From NCBI GenBank assembly GCA_023398155.1, contig JAEWSV010000502.1, positions 1 to 7,159 of the forward strand: a stretch of DNA of 7,159 nucleotides. Direction: 5' to 3'. Position 1 is the stretch's first letter; the number at the start of each line of letters is the position of its first letter. A program made the translations under genes and the position numbers. The notes under the pieces are model-generated. The model saw only the letters and a list, made by a program, of their open reading frames with translations, searched no databases and was not told where the DNA came from. This document shows positions 4,969 to 7,159 of the stretch, piece after piece. This DNA is from Spirochaetota bacterium (lineage in GTDB: Bacteria > Spirochaetota > Spirochaetia > Treponematales > Breznakiellaceae).

Positions 4969-5901
4969 GTGAAACGCAAGATCATATCGATAGACGAAGA
5001 ACTCTGCGACGGCTGCGGGGCCTGCACGAACGGCTGCCCCGAGGGCGCGCTCGCGCTCGTGGACGGGAAGGCCCGCCTCGTGGGCGACCTCCTCTGCGAC
5101 GGCCTCGGGGCCTGCATCGGCACTTGTCCGAGAGGAGCCATCACCGTGGAAGAGCGCGAGGCCGAGCCCTACGACGAGCGGAAAGTCATGGAAGAGAACA
5201 TCGTGCCGAAGGGGGCCGCCACGATCGCCGCCCACCTCTCTCACCTCCGCGCCCACGGCGAGGACGCCTATCTCGCCGTCGCGCTCCGCGTGCTCGCGGA
5301 AAGGGGAATCGAAGCGCCGGTCGGCGCGAGCGGCGCTACCGCAGAGAGCGGCGCTACCGCGACGAGCGGAACCCCCGCGGCGAGCCTGAGCGCCCATCCC
5401 GCCGAGGGCGGCCACGGCGGCTGCCCGGGAATGAAAGCCTTCGCCTTCAAGGCCGCGTCTCCCCGCGCGGCTTCCGCCTCCGGCGCGGCGTCCGCGGCCG
5501 CGCCCGGGCCCTCCCAGCCCTCGGAGCTGCGCCAGTGGCCCATCCAGCTCCACCTCGTCAATCCGCGAGCCCCCCAGTTCCGCGGCTCCAATCTCCTCCT
5601 CGCCGCCGACTGCGCGGCCTTCTCCGTCGGCGACTTCCACTCCCGGTGGCTCGCGGGAAGGACCCTCGCCATCGCCTGCCCCAAGCTGGACGACGGCCTG
5701 GACCGCTACGTGGATAAGCTCGCGGTCATGATCGACGAGGCGATGATCGATACGCTCACCGTATTGCGCATGCACGTCCCTTGTTGCGGAGGCCTCGTCA
5801 AACTAGCATTGGAAGCGAGGTCGAAGGCGACGCGCAACGTGCCCATCAAGTCGGTCACCGTCGATCCCGAAGGAAACGTCCTTGAGGAGGTGTGGCTGTG
5901 A
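4969..5901 (+). CDS. Ferredoxin-like 4Fe-4S protein of the hcp-associated (FrdX) type
   Basis: The 310-residue protein starts at GTG. The N-terminal ferredoxin module has one complete 4Fe-4S motif, C13-x2-C16-x2-C19-x3-CP (C23), and a second motif C43-DGL-GA-C49-IGT-CP (C53) in which the second Cys is Leu46. The linker at about 115-187 is Ala/Gly/Pro/Ser-rich and includes GGCPGMK (C152). The C-terminal domain has LLAADCAAF (C215), ACPKLDD (C237) and MHVPCCGGL (C272, C273), a conserved Cys set of a family often encoded beside hybrid cluster protein (hcp) in anaerobes. I infer that it is a cytoplasmic electron carrier or iron-sulfur partner in nitrosative or redox stress; its exact reaction is not established. 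It is the first gene of an operon: the stop overlaps the next start as GTGA, and the predicted HcpR-like operator lies upstream. Confidence 0.88.
   Translation: MKRKIISIDEELCDGCGACTNGCPEGALALVDGKARLVGDLLCDGLGACIGTCPRGAITVEEREAEPYDERKVMEENIVPKGAATIAAHLSHLRAHGEDAYLAVALRVLAERGIEAPVGASGATAESGATATSGTPAASLSAHPAEGGHGGCPGMKAFAFKAASPRAASASGAASAAAPGPSQPSELRQWPIQLHLVNPRAPQFRGSNLLLAADCAAFSVGDFHSRWLAGRTLAIACPKLDDGLDRYVDKLAVMIDEAMIDTLTVLRMHVPCCGGLVKLALEARSKATRNVPIKSVTVDPEGNVLEEVWL
5328..5381 (+). repeat. Three 18-base tandem repeats in the ferredoxin linker
   Basis: The unit starts with GAGCGG at 5328, 5346 and 5364. The first two copies are identical over their first 15 bases; the third has diverged. In frame they encode SGATAE, SGATAT and SGTPAA (about residues 121-138), extending the flexible Ala/Gly/Ser-rich linker in six-residue steps. 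Copy number may vary by slippage without breaking the frame. Confidence 0.75.
5884..5890 (+). promoter_or_regulatory. Shine-Dalgarno sequence for the DUF438 gene
   Basis: GAGGAGG lies 7 bases before the GTG at 5898, within the last codons of the ferredoxin gene. It is identical to the Shine-Dalgarno sequence of the ferredoxin gene itself and supports tightly coupled translation of the pair. Confidence 0.8.
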
Positions 5902-7159
5902 GCGAACTCATCCGGAACGATGAGTACAAGCGGGAAGAACTCAAGAAGATCATCGGACGCCTGCACGCGGGAGAGAGCGTCGGTCGGGTGAAGAAGGATT
6001 TCGACGTCCTCGTCAAGAACGTGAGCGCCGAGGAGATCGCCGCAATGGAGCAGTCCCTCATGAGCGAGGGCCTGCCGCCGGAGGAGATCCAGCGCCTCTG
6101 CGAGGTCCACGTCGAGGTCTTCGAGAATTCCCTGGAGAAGCAGGGACGGCCCGAGAAGGTGGCCGGACACCCGATCCACACCTTCATGGCGGAGAACGAG
6201 GCCGCCCGAGCCTCGCTCAAGAAGCTCCGCGCCGCGCGGCGGGCCCTCGCCTTCTCCTGGACGCGGAGCTCGGCCGCGGTGGCGGCCTTCGACGCGGCGC
6301 TCGCCGATTTCCGCAAGATCCTCATCCACTACACGCGCAAGGAGAACCAGCTCTTCCCCTTCCTGGAAGCCGCAGGTTTCGACGCGCCGTCCAAGGTCAT
6401 GTGGGGCAAGCACGACGAGGTCCGCGCCCTCTTCCGCGAGGCCGAGGAGGCGCGGGAGGCGGGCGACTGGAGGCGCGTCCGAGCTGCCGCGGGCGGCATC
6501 GCCTCCAAGGCGTCGGCGCTCTTCTTCATGGAGGAGCGCATACTCTTCCCGACCGCCCTCCGCAAGCTGGACGAGCGTACCTGGATCGCCGTCCGGCGGG
6601 GCGAGGCGGCCATCGGGTACGCCTGGGTGACGCCCGGCGGCCAGTGGGATCCGGATATCGCGGAATCCAAACTCGGACCCGCGGAGGCGGCCCGGCCGCC
6701 TGCCTCCGCCGACGCGGCGCCTTCTCCGGCGGCCCCCGCTCCAGTCGGAACGGCCGGTGCGGAGGCCGCGGGCCTCCCCCCGCCCTCCGAGGCACCGGGA
6801 GCTCTACGCCTCGGCGAGGGCTGGATGACGAGCGAGCAGATCGACCTCATGCTCAAGGCCCTGCCCGTGGACGTCTCCTTCGTGGACGAATACGACCGGG
6901 TCCTCTACTACTCGGACGGAAAGGAGCGCATCTTCCCGCGCAGCCCCGCGGTGATCGGGCGCAACGTAGCTAACTGCCACCCGCCCAAGAGCGTGCACAT
7001 CGTCGAACGGATCGTGGAGGCTTTCCGCGCCAAGGAGAAGGATGAAGCCGAATTCTGGATCGAGATGGGCGGCAATTTCATCCACATCCGCTATTTCCCG
7101 GTCTACGGAAAGGACGGCTCCTACCGCGGCACCGTTGAAGTGAGCCAGGACGTGACGAA
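5898..7159 (+). CDS. DUF438-hemerythrin-PAS protein (COG2461 type), 3' end cut by window edge
   Basis: The visible 420 residues start at GTG, overlapping the ferredoxin stop as GTGA. A DUF438 domain occupies about 1-80 (SELIRNDEYKREELKKIIG; MEQSLMSEGLPPEEIQRLCE). A hemerythrin-like HHE four-helix bundle follows at about 88-225, with candidate di-iron ligands H91/H94 (GHPIHTFMAEN), H144 and E149 (HYTRKEN), H172 and E174 (KHDEVR) and E212/E213 (FFMEERILFP). The segment at 228-252 (WIAVRRGEAAIGYAW) is also typical of the family. A long Ala/Pro linker (about 258-302) leads to a PAS domain from about 318, with LPVDVSFVDEYDRVLYYS, KERIFPRSPAVIGRNV and CHPPKSVHIVE (C360, H361), still in progress at the edge. 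No membrane segment is seen. Hemerythrin domains bind O2 or NO at di-iron centres and PAS domains sense redox state or ligands, so a cytoplasmic sensor or iron-sulfur/NO protection role is likely but inferred; the family's biochemistry is poorly defined. Confidence 0.9.
   Translation, partial: MSELIRNDEYKREELKKIIGRLHAGESVGRVKKDFDVLVKNVSAEEIAAMEQSLMSEGLPPEEIQRLCEVHVEVFENSLEKQGRPEKVAGHPIHTFMAENEAARASLKKLRAARRALAFSWTRSSAAVAAFDAALADFRKILIHYTRKENQLFPFLEAAGFDAPSKVMWGKHDEVRALFREAEEAREAGDWRRVRAAAGGIASKASALFFMEERILFPTALRKLDERTWIAVRRGEAAIGYAWVTPGGQWDPDIAESKLGPAEAARPPASADAAPSPAAPAPVGTAGAEAAGLPPPSEAPGALRLGEGWMTSEQIDLMLKALPVDVSFVDEYDRVLYYSDGKERIFPRSPAVIGRNVANCHPPKSVHIVERIVEAFRAKEKDEAEFWIEMGGNFIHIRYFPVYGKDGSYRGTVEVSQDVT

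Noticed and set aside
4639..5775. Minus-strand frame (378 codons) across the TPR start and ferredoxin gene
   Set aside because: Antisense to the ferredoxin cysteine motifs and out of frame with TPR; Gly/Arg/Ala-rich with no domain.
6401..6973. Plus-strand frame (190 codons) within the DUF438-hemerythrin-PAS gene
   Set aside because: Out-of-frame shadow with Arg/Gly/Pro-rich translation; the real frame carries the hemerythrin and PAS motifs throughout.

Overview
The window is GC-rich bacterial chromosome, roughly two-thirds G+C by eye, with third positions dominated by G and C. It is densely coding and looks like housekeeping DNA plus one small stress operon; I see no mobile element, RNA gene or CRISPR array. 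The closest family resemblance I recognise is to spirochaetes of the Treponema/Spirochaeta group: the short NFACT protein, the FrdX-type ferredoxin and the DUF438 protein all have that flavour. This taxonomic guess comes from memory of protein families, not from a search.

Layout. (1) Positions 1-556, minus strand: the 5' part of a two-pass membrane protein that runs off the left edge. (2) Positions 658-3310, plus strand: a two-gene unit of N-acetylglucosamine-6-phosphate deacetylase (nagA) and an NFACT/RqcH-family ribosome quality-control protein, overlapping by 11 bases. (3) Positions 3363-4196, plus strand: a MEMO-family protein (AmrB), apparently with its own promoter. (4) Positions 4235-4828, minus strand: a five-repeat TPR protein, convergent with the MEMO gene. 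(5) Positions 4969 to the right edge, plus strand: an operon of a ferredoxin-like iron-sulfur protein and a DUF438-hemerythrin-PAS protein (COG2461 type). Both of its genes have strong ribosome binding sites and they overlap as GTGA.

The most informative non-coding DNA is the 140-base divergent region 4829-4968. It holds an inverted repeat GTAAC-N4-GTTAC whose centre lies at about -41.5 from the start point predicted by a TATGAT -10 box. This is the geometry of a class II activator site of the Crp/FNR family, and the motif matches what I recall for HcpR, the nitrosative-stress regulator. With a ferredoxin of the type found beside hcp and a di-iron/PAS protein downstream, the right end reads as a nitric oxide or redox-stress operon under HcpR-like control.

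Three genes (the left membrane protein, MEMO and TPR) have no Shine-Dalgarno sequence. Each has a plausible -35/-10 pair with exact 17-base spacing, with the -10 only 6 or 7 bases before the ATG, so they look leaderless. The other genes have clear Shine-Dalgarno sequences, so both modes of initiation seem to coexist.
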